From assembly GCF_014212315.1 (NCBI RefSeq), contig NZ_JACKXE010000001.1, positions 1,488,001 to 1,552,000 on the forward strand: a DNA stretch of 64,000 nt, in the 5' to 3' direction. The DNA is from Nocardioides luti. Lineage in GTDB: Bacteria > Actinomycetota > Actinomycetes > Propionibacteriales > Nocardioidaceae. Within the stretch, counting starts at the first letter, position 1. Each line of letters opens with the position of its first letter. This document shows, piece after piece, positions 53,673 to 62,992 of this stretch. Both the position numbers and the translations under genes were made by a program. The notes beneath the pieces are model-generated. The model was not told the origin of the DNA, ran no database searches, and saw only the letters and a program-made list of their open reading frames with translations.

Positions 53673-55154
53673 ATGACCGACGTCGCCATCGCCGCCCCCA
53701 ACGAGGCGGCCGCCGACGCCGGTGAGCGGGTGGCCCGCGCGGGTGGCAACGCGGTCGACGCGGCGCTGGCCGCGGCCCTGGTCACGATGGTCAACGAGGT
53801 CGGCCTGGTGTCGCTGAGCTCGGGCGGCTTCGTGACCGTGCAGCCGCCGGGCGACGAGACGCCGTACACCGTCGACGGCTGGATGGACATGCCCGGCCGC
53901 GCCGGCGACGTGCCCCTGGGCAGCGGGACCTGGGACATCTCGACGGAGTACGGCGGGGGCGTCGACATCACGATCGGGCCCGGCTCGGTCGCGACGCACG
54001 GGTCGCTCGCCGCGTTCGGCGAGACCCACGAGCGCTGGGGCCGGCTGCCGTGGCGGGCGCTGGTCGAGCCCGCGCTGCAGGTCGCCCGGGACGGCTTCCG
54101 GCTGAGCTCGGCGTCGCGCTACTACCTGGAGTACTCCCACCTCGACGTCTTCGGCTGGGACGAGGCCAGCCACGCCGCGGTGCACGACGCCGACGGCGAG
54201 ATCGCCACCGGCCTGATCGTCGTGCCGGACCTCGCCGAGGCGCTCGAGCTGATCGCCGCCGACGGCCCGTCCGCGATGTACGACGGGGAGCTCGGCCGCC
54301 TGATCGGCGCCGACGTGCTGGGGCGCGGCGGCCTCCTCGGGCCGGCCGACCTGGCGGCGTACCGCCCCGTCGTGCGGCCCTCGCTGGCCACCGTCGTCGG
54401 CGACTGGACGCTCGCGACCACCCCGCCGCCCTCCCTCGGCGGCGTGTGCGTGGCGGCGATGCTGCGGCTGCTCGACGGGCGGCCGCACGGCGCCTGGACC
54501 GACGACGACGTGGCCCACCTCGTGCGCGTGCAGCGCGCCGTGCTCGGCCACCGGCTCGACGTCTTCGACGCCTCCGTCGACCTCGCCGCGGACGCCCGCG
54601 CGTTCCTCGACCTCGTCGACGCCGACCACCTCGCGGTGCTCGAGTCGGGCTCGACCGCCCACGTCTCCGCGACCGACAGCGACGGCGGCGCCTGCTCGGT
54701 GACCGTGTCGTCCGGGTACAGCTCCGGGATGATCGCGGCCGGCACCGGCATCTGGCTCAACAACTGCCTCGGCGAGCAGGAGCTCAACCCGCGCGGGCTG
54801 CACGGGCTCGCGCCCGGCACCCGGCTGCTGTCGAACATGGCGCCCACGGTCGGGCGGCACACCGACGGCTCGGCCCTGGCGATCGGCTCCCCCGGCGCCG
54901 ACCGGATCACGACCGCGGTCGCGCAGGTGCTGGCCGGCTTCGTCGGCGGGATGCCGCTGCAGGAGGCCGTGCACCACCCGCGCGTGCACGTGCACCGGGC
55001 CGGGCGGGCCGACGAGGTCGTGAAGACCGAGACCGACCTGTCGATGTACTTTGGCGGCGTCGCCGCCGCCCTGCGGCACCCCGACGGGCACCTCGTGGCG
55101 AGCGCCGACCCGCGCCGTGACGGCGCCGTGCGGCTGGTCCGCGCAGGGGACTGA
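53673..55154 (+). CDS. ggt: Gamma-glutamyltransferase-family protein
   Basis: A 493-aa Ntn hydrolase. AGGNAVDAALAAALVTMVNEVG is the N-terminal signature, and the self-cleavage/nucleophile Thr is T328 in STAHVSATDSDGGACSVT, with the late GSPGADRI motif. No signal peptide is visible, so it is probably cytoplasmic, unlike classical secreted GGTs. It precedes an amidase by 38 nt and an MFS gene, suggesting a small amide or gamma-glutamyl catabolic unit. Confidence 0.88.
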   Translation: MTDVAIAAPNEAAADAGERVARAGGNAVDAALAAALVTMVNEVGLVSLSSGGFVTVQPPGDETPYTVDGWMDMPGRAGDVPLGSGTWDISTEYGGGVDITIGPGSVATHGSLAAFGETHERWGRLPWRALVEPALQVARDGFRLSSASRYYLEYSHLDVFGWDEASHAAVHDADGEIATGLIVVPDLAEALELIAADGPSAMYDGELGRLIGADVLGRGGLLGPADLAAYRPVVRPSLATVVGDWTLATTPPPSLGGVCVAAMLRLLDGRPHGAWTDDDVAHLVRVQRAVLGHRLDVFDASVDLAADARAFLDLVDADHLAVLESGSTAHVSATDSDGGACSVTVSSGYSSGMIAAGTGIWLNNCLGEQELNPRGLHGLAPGTRLLSNMAPTVGRHTDGSALAIGSPGADRITTAVAQVLAGFVGGMPLQEAVHHPRVHVHRAGRADEVVKTETDLSMYFGGVAAALRHPDGHLVASADPRRDGAVRLVRAGD

Positions 55155-55192
55155 CCCCGGGGCGCCTGGGACCATCGGGCAGGATCGAGCCC

Positions 55193-56599
55193 ATGCCCGA
55201 CACCTCGACCCGCGCCGACGTCGAGCGCCTGCTGGACCGGATCGACGTCGTGGACGTGCACGTCAACGCGATCTGCACGCCGCACCCGGACGCGCTCGGC
55301 CAGGCCGACCGCCTCGACCGCGAGGCCGCCGACGGCCGCTCCCGCGGGCCGCTGCACGGCCAGTCGATCCTGGTGAAGGACAACGTCGACACCCACGACC
55401 TGCCGACCACCGCGGGCTCGCTCGCGCTGGCCGACGCCCCTCCGCCGGGCCGCGACGCCACGCTCGTCCGCCGGCTGCGCGAGGCCGGGATGGTCGTCCT
55501 GGGCAAGACCAACCTGTCCGAGTGGGCCAACCTGCGCGACGAGTCGTCGACGTCCGGCTGGAGCGGGTACGGCGGCCTGACCCGCAACCCCTACGGCCTC
55601 AACCGCTCCGCCGGCGGGTCCAGCTCGGGCAGCGGTGCCGCCGTGGCGGCCGGCCTGGCGCCGTACGCCATCGGGACGGAGACCGACGGCTCGATCACCT
55701 GCCCCGCGGCCTTCAACGGCTGCGTCGGCATCAAGCCGACCGTGGGCCTGCTGCCGACCGACGGCATCGTGCCGATCTCGCGCTCGCAGGACGCGCCCGG
55801 CCCGATGGCGACCACCGTCGGCGACGCCGCGGCGCTGCTGACGGTGCTGGCGCGCAACGGTATCGACTACGCCGCGCACGCCGTCCCCGGGCGGCTGGCC
55901 GGCAAGCGGATCGGGGTGCCGCGCGCGACGTACTGGGGCTACTCCCCCCACGCCGACGCCGCCGCCGAGCGGGCGGTCGCCCTGCTCGCGAAGGAGGGCG
56001 CCACGATCGTCGACACCACCGACCTGCCGACGTACGCCGACGAGGTGTGGGAGGACGAGCTCGTCGTGCTGCTCGCGGAGTTCCGCTCCGGGGTCGCGGA
56101 GTACCTCGCCACCCGCTCCGGCGTCCCGCGCACGCTGCGCGAGGTCGTCGACTTCAACACCCGCCACGCCGACACCGAGCTCGCGCACTTCGGGCAGTCG
56201 CTCTTCGAGAAGGCGCTGAGCGGGGTGCGCGACGGGAGCGCGGAGTACGTCGACGCGCGCTCGCGCGGCATCGCCGCGACCCGCGTCGGCGGGATCGACA
56301 AGGTGCTGCGGGCCTACGACCTGGACGCGCTGGTCACCCCGTCGTACGCCCCGGCCAGCCCGATCGACCTGGTCAACGCGGAGTCGTTCCCGGGCTCGTG
56401 CACCGGGCCGTCGGCGATCGCGGGCTACCCGCTCGTCACGGTGCCGACCGAGCTGGCCGCCGGTCTGCCCGTCGCCGTGTCGTTCTGGGGCACCGCCCGG
56501 AGCGAGGCGCGGCTGGTCGAGATCGCGCACGGCTACGAGGAGGCGCGCGACCGCACCAGCGGCCCGCTGCCCGAGCCGGGCTTCCTGACCTTCGTCTGA
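55193..56599 (+). CDS. Amidase-signature family amidase
   Basis: A 468-aa serine amidase. The Ser-cisSer-Lys triad is K62 (ILVKDNVD), S143 (GGSSSGSG) and S167 (ETDGSIT), with the same 24-residue Ser-Ser spacing as malonamidase E2. It hydrolyses an unidentified amide. The preceding GGT-like gene and the following MFS transporter point to uptake and breakdown of an amide or peptide-like compound. Confidence 0.93.
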   Translation: MPDTSTRADVERLLDRIDVVDVHVNAICTPHPDALGQADRLDREAADGRSRGPLHGQSILVKDNVDTHDLPTTAGSLALADAPPPGRDATLVRRLREAGMVVLGKTNLSEWANLRDESSTSGWSGYGGLTRNPYGLNRSAGGSSSGSGAAVAAGLAPYAIGTETDGSITCPAAFNGCVGIKPTVGLLPTDGIVPISRSQDAPGPMATTVGDAAALLTVLARNGIDYAAHAVPGRLAGKRIGVPRATYWGYSPHADAAAERAVALLAKEGATIVDTTDLPTYADEVWEDELVVLLAEFRSGVAEYLATRSGVPRTLREVVDFNTRHADTELAHFGQSLFEKALSGVRDGSAEYVDARSRGIAATRVGGIDKVLRAYDLDALVTPSYAPASPIDLVNAESFPGSCTGPSAIAGYPLVTVPTELAAGLPVAVSFWGTARSEARLVEIAHGYEEARDRTSGPLPEPGFLTFV

Positions 56600-56668
56600 C
56601 GGCCGCCCGCGGGGGTCGGTGGAGACCCAGGTCACGCCACCCGGCGGAATGCGCGCGCCCCGAATGGT

Positions 56669-56682
56669 TGTTGGCGTCAACA
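56669..56682. promoter_or_regulatory. Palindrome at the MFS start codon
   Basis: TGTTG and CAACA flank GCGT, ending on the A of the MFS ATG. This position would block translation initiation or transcription, so it is a candidate operator, but the regulator is not adjacent. Confidence 0.35.
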
Positions 56683-58172
56683 TGTCTTCAACCGACCGCA
56701 GGACCGACTACCGGGTGACGTTCCTCGTCCTCTGCGTCGGCGTCTCGTCCTTCTCGCTCCTGCAGTCGATGGTGAACCCCGTCCTGCCGACCATCGAGGC
56801 CGCGCTCGACACCGACCAGGCCACGGTCACGTGGGTCCTGACGGCGTACCTCCTGTCCGCCTCCGTCTTCACCCCGATCATCGGCCGGATCGGCGACAAG
56901 GTCGGCAAGGAGCGGATGCTCGTCGCCGCGCTGACCGCGCTGACGATCGGCTCGCTGATGGCCGCGCTGGCCCCGAGCATCGGCGTCCTGATCGCGGCCC
57001 GCGCCGTCCAGGGCATCGGCGGCGGCGTGCTGCCGCTGACCTTCGGCATCATCCGCGACGAGTTCCCCCGCGAGAAGGTCGCCGGCGCCGTCGGCACGTC
57101 CGCCGCGCTGCTCGCCGTCGGTGGCGGCGTCGGCCTGGTCGTGGCCGGCCCGCTGGTGAACGCGCTGAGCTACCACTGGCTGTTCTGGGTGCCGATGGTG
57201 ATGACCGCGCTGGCCGCGATCGCCGCCGCCGTCTGGGTCCCCGAGTCCCCCGAGCGCACCCCCGGCCGGATCAACGTCGGCAGCGCGCTGCTGCTCTCCG
57301 CGTGGCTCGTCGCGCTGCTGCTCGGCGTCAGCCAGGGCGCCAGCTGGGGCTGGAGCTCCGGGCGCGTGCTCGCGCTCTTCGTCGCCGCCGCCGTGCTGCT
57401 GCCCGTGTGGGTGGTCGCCGAGACCCGCAGCGACGCCCCGCTCATCGACATGCGGATGATGCGCATCCCCACCGTGTGGACCGTCAACCTCGTCGCCCTG
57501 CTGTTCGGCATGGGGATGTACTCGATGTTCGCCTTCCTCCCGCAGTTCCTCCAGACCCCCGAGTTCACCGGCTACGGCTTCGGCGTGACCGTCACGGTGT
57601 CCGGGCTGCTCCTGCTGCCGCAGACCGCCGCGACCTTCCTGGCCGGGGTCTTCTCCGGCCGCCTGGCCGCCCGCTTCGGCTCCAAGGCCGTGCTCGTCGC
57701 CGGCGCGGCGCTCACCTCGCTCGGCACCCTGGGCCTGACCGTCGCCCACGACCACCTGTGGCAGGTCGTCGTCGAGACCACCGTCCTCGGCCTGGCCTTC
57801 GGCCTCGCGTTCGCCGCGATGTCGAACCTCGTCGTCGACGCCGTCCCCCAGACCCAGACCGGCGTCGCGTCGGGCATGAACGCCAACATCCGCACCGTCG
57901 GCGGCGCCCTCGGCGGTGCCGTGCTCGCCTCGGTCGTCACCTCCGGCGCCCGCCCCGACGGCCTGCCCGTCGAGGCCGGCTACACCCACGGCTTCGGCGT
58001 CCTGGTCGTCACCTCCGCCCTGGCCGCGCTCGTCGCGCTGTTCGTGCCGGTGATCAGGGCCCGCACGCACCGGATCGTGGACGAGGAGCAGGGCGAGGCC
58101 GTGCCGGTCCACCCCGTCGCCGCGCCCGCCGCCGCGCCCGCCGCCCAGCCGGCGGGGGCGCACCGCGCCTGA
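56682..58172 (+). CDS. MFS transporter, DHA2-like (14 segments)
   Basis: A 496-aa exporter with about 14 membrane segments. Motif A is GRIGDKVGKERML and the ARAVQGIGGGVLPLTFGII segment is typical of EmrB/DHA2 drug exporters. The C-terminal tail is Pro/Ala-rich. The ATG at 56682 is chosen because upstream sequence is non-hydrophobic and contains the palindrome. It follows the amidase by 82 bp. Confidence 0.9.
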   Translation: MSSTDRRTDYRVTFLVLCVGVSSFSLLQSMVNPVLPTIEAALDTDQATVTWVLTAYLLSASVFTPIIGRIGDKVGKERMLVAALTALTIGSLMAALAPSIGVLIAARAVQGIGGGVLPLTFGIIRDEFPREKVAGAVGTSAALLAVGGGVGLVVAGPLVNALSYHWLFWVPMVMTALAAIAAAVWVPESPERTPGRINVGSALLLSAWLVALLLGVSQGASWGWSSGRVLALFVAAAVLLPVWVVAETRSDAPLIDMRMMRIPTVWTVNLVALLFGMGMYSMFAFLPQFLQTPEFTGYGFGVTVTVSGLLLLPQTAATFLAGVFSGRLAARFGSKAVLVAGAALTSLGTLGLTVAHDHLWQVVVETTVLGLAFGLAFAAMSNLVVDAVPQTQTGVASGMNANIRTVGGALGGAVLASVVTSGARPDGLPVEAGYTHGFGVLVVTSALAALVALFVPVIRARTHRIVDEEQGEAVPVHPVAAPAAAPAAQPAGAHRA

Positions 58173-58188
58173 GCGGGTCGGCGGTCGC

Positions 58189-58282
58189 GGGAGTTTCATC
58201 GGTCGGCCGCTGAAACTCGCGCCAGGCCGGTGAAGCTTCAGCGTCCCGGCGACAGTTCTGTCGGTCGGCCGATGAAACTCCC
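58189..58282. repeat. Inverted-repeat cluster of the GTTTCA...TGAAAC family
   Basis: GGGAGTTTCATCGG (58189-58202) is inverted at 58269-58282. Inside lie a second palindrome, GAGTTTCA/TGAAACTC (58191-58218), and TGAAGCTTCA (58231-58240). The half-sites match the GTTTC...GAAAC palindromes at 10968 and 28919, so this is a denser, degenerate version beside the second 72-bp copy. Confidence 0.8.
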
Positions 58283-58307
58283 GGCCCCGCGGGCCAGCTC
58301 CCCGCAC

Positions 58308-58379
58308 GAATCTGGCGCTGGTGTCATGGAGTTCCGTGACAGGAGCGCCAGTTTCACCGGGTACCCGGTGAAACTTCCC
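58308..58379. repeat. Two-part palindromic repeat, second copy
   Basis: This 72 bp matches 28877-28948 at 70 positions. The only differences turn GGAACTCC into GGAGTTCC, exactly its reverse complement, at the hairpin centre. The 26-bp perfect palindrome is at 58350-58375. Here it lies upstream of two acyl-CoA dehydrogenase genes, not between convergent genes. Confidence 0.92.
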
Positions 58380-58461
58380 ACCCCCGGTGACGCGCCCACC
58401 TACCGCCGGGTACGTTCCGGAGGGAGCCCTGACCGGCCCGCCGATGCGAGGAGAGACGCCG

Positions 58462-59613
58462 ATGCAGCTGGAGCTGTCCCCCGAGGACGCCGCGTTCCGC
58501 GAGGAGATGCGCGAGTTCTTCACGACCAAGGTCCCGCAGGAGATCCGCACCGCGGTCGCCGAGCGTCGTGAGCTCAGCAAGGAACAGATCGTCGAGTCGC
58601 AGCAGATCCTGAACGCCGCGGGCCTCGCCGTCCCCCACTGGCCGGTCGAGCACGGCGGGCAGGACTGGTCAGCGCTGCGCCGCCACATCTGGCACGAGGA
58701 GATGCAGCGCGCGTGCGTGCCGCTCCCGCTGGCGTTCAACGCCTCCATGGTTGGCCCGGTGATCGCGCAGTTCGGCTCCGACGAGATCAAGGAGCGCTTC
58801 CTGGCGAAGACCGCGAACCTCGACATCTGGTGGTCGCAGGGCTTCTCCGAGCCGGACGCCGGCTCCGACCTGGCCTCGCTCCGCACCACCGCGGTCCGCG
58901 ACGGCGACGAGTTCGTCGTCAACGGCCAGAAGACCTGGACCACGCTGGGTCAGTACGGCGACTGGATCTTCTGCCTGGTCCGCACCGACCCCGACGCCAA
59001 GAAGCAGCGCGGCATCTCGTTCCTCCTCATCGACATGACCTCCCCCGGCCTCACGGTCCGCCCGATCGAGCTGATCGACGGCGGCCACGAGGTCAACGAG
59101 GTGTGGTTCGAAGACGTCCGCGTCCCCGCCGACAACCTGGTCGGCGAGCTCAACCACGGCTGGGACTACGCGAAGTTCCTCCTCGGCAACGAGCGCGTCG
59201 GCGTGGCCCCCGTGGGTGCGACCAAGCGCGTGCTCGCGCAGGCCAAGGAGTACGCCGGGGAGCAGCTGAAGGACCCGCTGACCGCGGCCCGGTTCGCCGA
59301 GCTGGAGAACGAGCTGCTCGCCCTGGAGCTGACCGCGCTGCGCGTGGTCGCGAACTCCGCCGACGGCAAGCCGCACCCGGCTTCCTCGGTCCTCAAGCTC
59401 AAGGGCACCGAGCTGCAGCAGGCGGTCTCCGAGCTGGTCGTCGACCTGGCCGGGCCCGCCTCCTGGGCCTCCGGCGCCGACGACGACTCGGAGCTGGCCG
59501 GCTGGGCTCGCCGCGCCACCCCGACGTACCTCAACCTCCGCAAGGCGTCGATCTACGGCGGGTCCAACGAGATCCAGCGGCAGATCATCGCGAAGACGAT
59601 CCTCGGGCTCTGA
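58462..59613 (+). CDS. Acyl-CoA dehydrogenase, subunit-like A
   Basis: A 383-aa FAD enzyme. WWSQGFSEPDAGSDLASLRTT is the first acyl-CoA dehydrogenase signature and KASIYGGSNEIQRQIIAKTILGL the second. The ATG at 58462 has GAGGAG upstream. The gene is 23 nt before a second, divergent dehydrogenase. In actinobacteria such pairs form alpha2beta2 heterotetramers for branched or steroid side-chain acyl-CoAs. The substrate is inferred only broadly. Confidence 0.93.
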   Translation: MQLELSPEDAAFREEMREFFTTKVPQEIRTAVAERRELSKEQIVESQQILNAAGLAVPHWPVEHGGQDWSALRRHIWHEEMQRACVPLPLAFNASMVGPVIAQFGSDEIKERFLAKTANLDIWWSQGFSEPDAGSDLASLRTTAVRDGDEFVVNGQKTWTTLGQYGDWIFCLVRTDPDAKKQRGISFLLIDMTSPGLTVRPIELIDGGHEVNEVWFEDVRVPADNLVGELNHGWDYAKFLLGNERVGVAPVGATKRVLAQAKEYAGEQLKDPLTAARFAELENELLALELTALRVVANSADGKPHPASSVLKLKGTELQQAVSELVVDLAGPASWASGADDDSELAGWARRATPTYLNLRKASIYGGSNEIQRQIIAKTILGL

Positions 59614-59636
59614 GCCGGACACGGGAGAGCGACACC

Positions 59637-60782
59637 ATGGACTTCACCTACGACGACGAGCAGCAGGCACTCCGCGAGGCCGTGCGCGGCCTGGTCGGCA
59701 AGGCCTACTCCGACTTCGAGAGCCGCCGCCAGGCGGTCAAGGAGGACCCGGGCTTCGACGAGAAGCTGTGGGCCCGGCTGGCCGAGATGGGCATCCTCGG
59801 CCTGCCCTTCCGCGAGGAGGACGGCGGCTCCGGCGCCGGCCCCGTGGAGGTCGCGATCGTGGCCGAGGAGATGGGCCGGGTGCTCGCGCCCGAGCCGTTC
59901 CTCACCTCGGTCGTGCTGGCCGGCGGCATCGTCTCCGCCGGCGCCTCGCCCGAGCAGCGCGCCGAGATCCTCGGCGCCCTCTCCGGCGGCGAGAGCGTGC
60001 TCGCCTTCGCGCACGCCGAGCCGGGCACCCGCTGGGTCGCCACGGCCGAGGGCGTGACCGCCACCCAGGACGGCGACACCTGGACGCTCAGCGGCGTCAA
60101 GGAGCCCGTCCCCCACGGCGCCCGCGCCGACCAGCTCGTCGTCAGCGCGAAGCTCCCCGAGGGCGGCACCGGCCTGTTCCTGGTCGACCCGTCCGCGGCC
60201 GGCACCGAGCGCACCGGCTACGCCACGCACGACGGCGGCCGGGCGGCCCGGGTCGCGTTCGACGGCGCTGCCGGCGTACCCCTCGGCGAGGCGGGTGCCG
60301 ACCGCACCCCCACCATCGCCGCGGTCCTCGACATCGCCCGCGTGATGGCGTGCAACGAGGCGATCGGCGCGATGGAGGTCGCGCTCAGGGCGACGACGGA
60401 GTACCTCAAGAACCGCAAGCAGTTCGGGGTCCCGCTCAACACCTTCCAGGCGCTGAACTTCCGCGCCGCCGACATGTACGTCTCGCTCGAGCTCGCCAAG
60501 AGCCTGACCACCTGGGCGACCATGGTGATCGCCGGCGGCCAGCCCGACGAGATGGCCGACGCCGCCCGTCGCGCCGCCCTCGGCGTGAGCCGCGCCGGCC
60601 GGCACCTCGGCCAGGAGGCGATCCAGCTGCACGGCGGGATCGGCATGACCGCGGAGTACTCCATCGGCAGCTACACCAGCCACCTCACCGCGCTGGACCA
60701 CCTGCTCGGCGACGGCAACTTCCACCTGTCGACGCTGGTCGCCGGCATCGGGGAGTACGACGAGGTCGACCCGCTCGACTGA
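59637..60782 (+). CDS. Acyl-CoA dehydrogenase, subunit-like B
   Basis: A 381-aa dehydrogenase homologue. MDFTYDDEQQALREAV opens it, RKQFGVPLNTFQALNFRAADMYVSLELAKSL binds FAD, and AIQLHGGIGMTAEYSIGSY ends it. It lacks the strong N-domain DAGSD signature of its partner, which fits the less active subunit of a heteromer. Its stop is only 3 nt from the convergent APC gene stop. Confidence 0.93.
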   Translation: MDFTYDDEQQALREAVRGLVGKAYSDFESRRQAVKEDPGFDEKLWARLAEMGILGLPFREEDGGSGAGPVEVAIVAEEMGRVLAPEPFLTSVVLAGGIVSAGASPEQRAEILGALSGGESVLAFAHAEPGTRWVATAEGVTATQDGDTWTLSGVKEPVPHGARADQLVVSAKLPEGGTGLFLVDPSAAGTERTGYATHDGGRAARVAFDGAAGVPLGEAGADRTPTIAAVLDIARVMACNEAIGAMEVALRATTEYLKNRKQFGVPLNTFQALNFRAADMYVSLELAKSLTTWATMVIAGGQPDEMADAARRAALGVSRAGRHLGQEAIQLHGGIGMTAEYSIGSYTSHLTALDHLLGDGNFHLSTLVAGIGEYDEVDPLD

Positions 60783-60785
60783 GCC

Positions 60786-62735
60786 TCAGCCGCCCACGTG
60801 CACGTGCGGGCGGCGACCGTCGTCGGGCTCAGCCCGGCGGAGCACCTCGCGGGTGAGCGGCGGCACGTCGCCCTCGCCCGCGAAGAGGAACTGCAGGGCG
60901 TTCTGTGCCGGGCCCTTCTCGCTCCACTCCATGTAGACGTGGGGCGGGGTGCCCAGCTTCTCCCCGACGCTGAGCAGCACGGCGGCGAGCACGTTCGGGA
61001 CGCTCGGCCCCGACGCCCGCAGCACGTGGTGGCCGCCGATCGTCACGCCGTGCACGGGGACGGTGGAGGAGAACTCGCTGGCGTCGGTGATCTCGACCTC
61101 GAGGAAGAGCGTCGAGTCGTCCTCGCGCAGGTGGTTGTCGTGCCGCACCTCGGCGGCCTTGTCGTCGTACTCCGCCCGGTCGCCGGCGTTGAGCTTGTTC
61201 GCGATGAACCGCACCGGCCGCCCCGGGCGCCCGGCGTCGTCGAGGAGCCGCTCGGCGGCCTTGTCGTAGTGCACCCGCGGCACCCGCAGCTCGGTGCTGC
61301 GCCGCACCCGCGAGACCGTCGAGATCACCAGGATCATCACGATGAAGACGAGCGCGATCAGCAGGCCCTCGGGCCGGTCCAGGATCGTCACCGAGATCGT
61401 GTAGACGAAGACCGCGGACACGAGCCCGAAGAACGCCGCGACCGGCCGGTGCCCGCGGCGCCACTCGGTGAGGGTGACGGCGATCGCCGCCGACGTCATC
61501 AGCGCCAGGACGCCGGTCGCGTAGGCGCCCGCCTGCTTGTCGACGCTGGCCCGGAACAGGATCGTCACCACGGCCGCGATCGCCGTGAACACCAGCACCA
61601 GCGGCCGCGTCGAGCGCGCCCACTCCGGCGCCATGCCGTAGCGCGGCAGGTAGCGCGGCACGATGTTGAGCAGCCCCGCCATTGCCGACGCGCCGGCGAA
61701 CCACAGGATGCCGATCGTGGAGAGGTCGTACGCCGTCCCGAAGACGTTCCCGAGCGAGCCGTGCGCCAGGTAGGCCAACGCGCGGCCGTTCGCCGGCCCG
61801 CCGACCTCGAACGCCGAGGCCGGGATCAGCAGCGTCGTCACGAGCGACGAGCCGAGCAGCATCACGCTCATGATCACCGCGGCGGTCGTCAGCAGCCGGC
61901 GGGCGTTGCGGATCCGGCCGGCCGGCTTGGCGTGGGTGTCGCCGGGGTCGCCCTTGATCAGCGGCATCACGACGACGCCGGTCTCGAAGCCGGAGAGACC
62001 GAGCGCGAGCGCGGGGAAGACCAGCAGCGAGGCACCGATGATGGCCAGCGGCGAGGAGTGCGCGTCGGTCATGGCCGACGTCCAGTCGCTGAACGTGCCG
62101 GGGTTCGCCAGCACGTGCCGGAAGCCGTTCACGACGACGACGGCGCTGAGCCCGAGGTAGGCCACCACCAGGACGACCGCGATGCCGATCGCCTCGCTGA
62201 AGCCCTTGAGGAACACTCCGGCCAGCAGCGCCAGGAGGGCCAGCGTCACCGCGACCTCGTGCCCGGACAGCGACGAGCGGAGGTAGGGGTTCTCGACCAG
62301 GTGCGCCGACGCGTCGGCCGCCGACAGGGTGATCGTGATGACGAAGCCGGTGGCGACGAAGCCGATGAGCGCGAGCACGAGGAGCTTGCTCGGCCAGTAC
62401 GACAGCAGCTTCTCCAGCATGGACAGGCTGCCGTCGCCGTACGGGCTCTCCTGGGCGACGCGGCGGTACATCGGCAGCGCCCCGAACAGCGTCACCAGCA
62501 CGAGCACCAGGGTCGCCACCGGCGCCAGCGCCCCGGCCGCGAGCGCCGCGATGCCGGGCTGGTAGCCGAGCGTCGAGAAGTAGTCGACGCCGGTCAGGCA
62601 CATCACCTGCCACCAGGCCTTGGTCTGGTGCTCGGACTCCTCGCGCTCCCGGTCGCTCTGCCCGCTCGGGGCCGGGTGCTCGGACTGCAGGAACCAGCGT
62701 CGTACGGCGCCGGGCGCCACGGCCGTCTTCGTCAC
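60786..62735 (-). CDS. APC-superfamily permease
   Basis: A 649-aa transporter with about 12 membrane segments (to residue 470) and a 180-aa cytoplasmic tail. [28 protein letters not shown] opens the first segment, and [15 protein letters not shown] follows. It resembles amino acid/K+ uptake permeases of the APC and KUP-like groups. The GTG at 62735 is preferred; an ATG at 62777 would add 14 residues. Its last codons lie inside a terminator-like hairpin. Confidence 0.85.
   Translation of the reverse strand: MTKTAVAPGAVRRWFLQSEHPAPSGQSDREREESEHQTKAWWQVMCLTGVDYFSTLGYQPGIAALAAGALAPVATLVLVLVTLFGALPMYRRVAQESPYGDGSLSMLEKLLSYWPSKLLVLALIGFVATGFVITITLSAADASAHLVENPYLRSSLSGHEVAVTLALLALLAGVFLKGFSEAIGIAVVLVVAYLGLSAVVVVNGFRHVLANPGTFSDWTSAMTDAHSSPLAIIGASLLVFPALALGLSGFETGVVVMPLIKGDPGDTHAKPAGRIRNARRLLTTAAVIMSVMLLGSSLVTTLLIPASAFEVGGPANGRALAYLAHGSLGNVFGTAYDLSTIGILWFAGASAMAGLLNIVPRYLPRYGMAPEWARSTRPLVLVFTAIAAVVTILFRASVDKQAGAYATGVLALMTSAAIAVTLTEWRRGHRPVAAFFGLVSAVFVYTISVTILDRPEGLLIALVFIVMILVISTVSRVRRSTELRVPRVHYDKAAERLLDDAGRPGRPVRFIANKLNAGDRAEYDDKAAEVRHDNHLREDDSTLFLEVEITDASEFSSTVPVHGVTIGGHHVLRASGPSVPNVLAAVLLSVGEKLGTPPHVYMEWSEKGPAQNALQFLFAGEGDVPPLTREVLRRAEPDDGRRPHVHVGG
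60789..60814. terminator. Hairpin across the APC gene 3' end
   Basis: GCCGCCC and GGGCGGC form 7-bp arms around ACGTGCACGT, itself palindromic, encoding the HVHVGG end of the permease. It lies just past the dehydrogenase stop and may terminate that plus-strand transcript. Confidence 0.5.
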
Positions 62736-62992
62736 AGCGGAACTGTAGGCCGGGCCGCCGCCCCTCGCGCTGACCACACCGAGTCAGCCTCCGATCGAGT
62801 CCGAGCGTGCGTGATCAGCGGGTGATCTGGCCGGTGCGGACCTGGATCACGACGCGGGTGATGGCGCGCTCGTAGGCGTCGGTGCCGGTGAGGGCTGCGG
62901 CCGGTCGACGGCCAGGCACTGCCGTGCGAGGCCCTGCGTGCACTGGCGATCACGTACGACGTGCGCCCCCGGAGCTGACGCACCTCGTCCCC
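62736..62992. other. Gap with a possible gene remnant
   Basis: No intact gene is seen. On the minus strand 62817-62896 can encode TDAYERAITRVVIQVRTGQITR followed by a stop, which reads like the C-terminus of a real protein, but the frame shifts upstream. It may be a decayed gene or chance. Confidence 0.3.

Noticed and set aside
54122..56683. An 853-codon minus-strand frame
   Set aside because: It is antisense to the GGT and amidase genes and has no recognisable domain.
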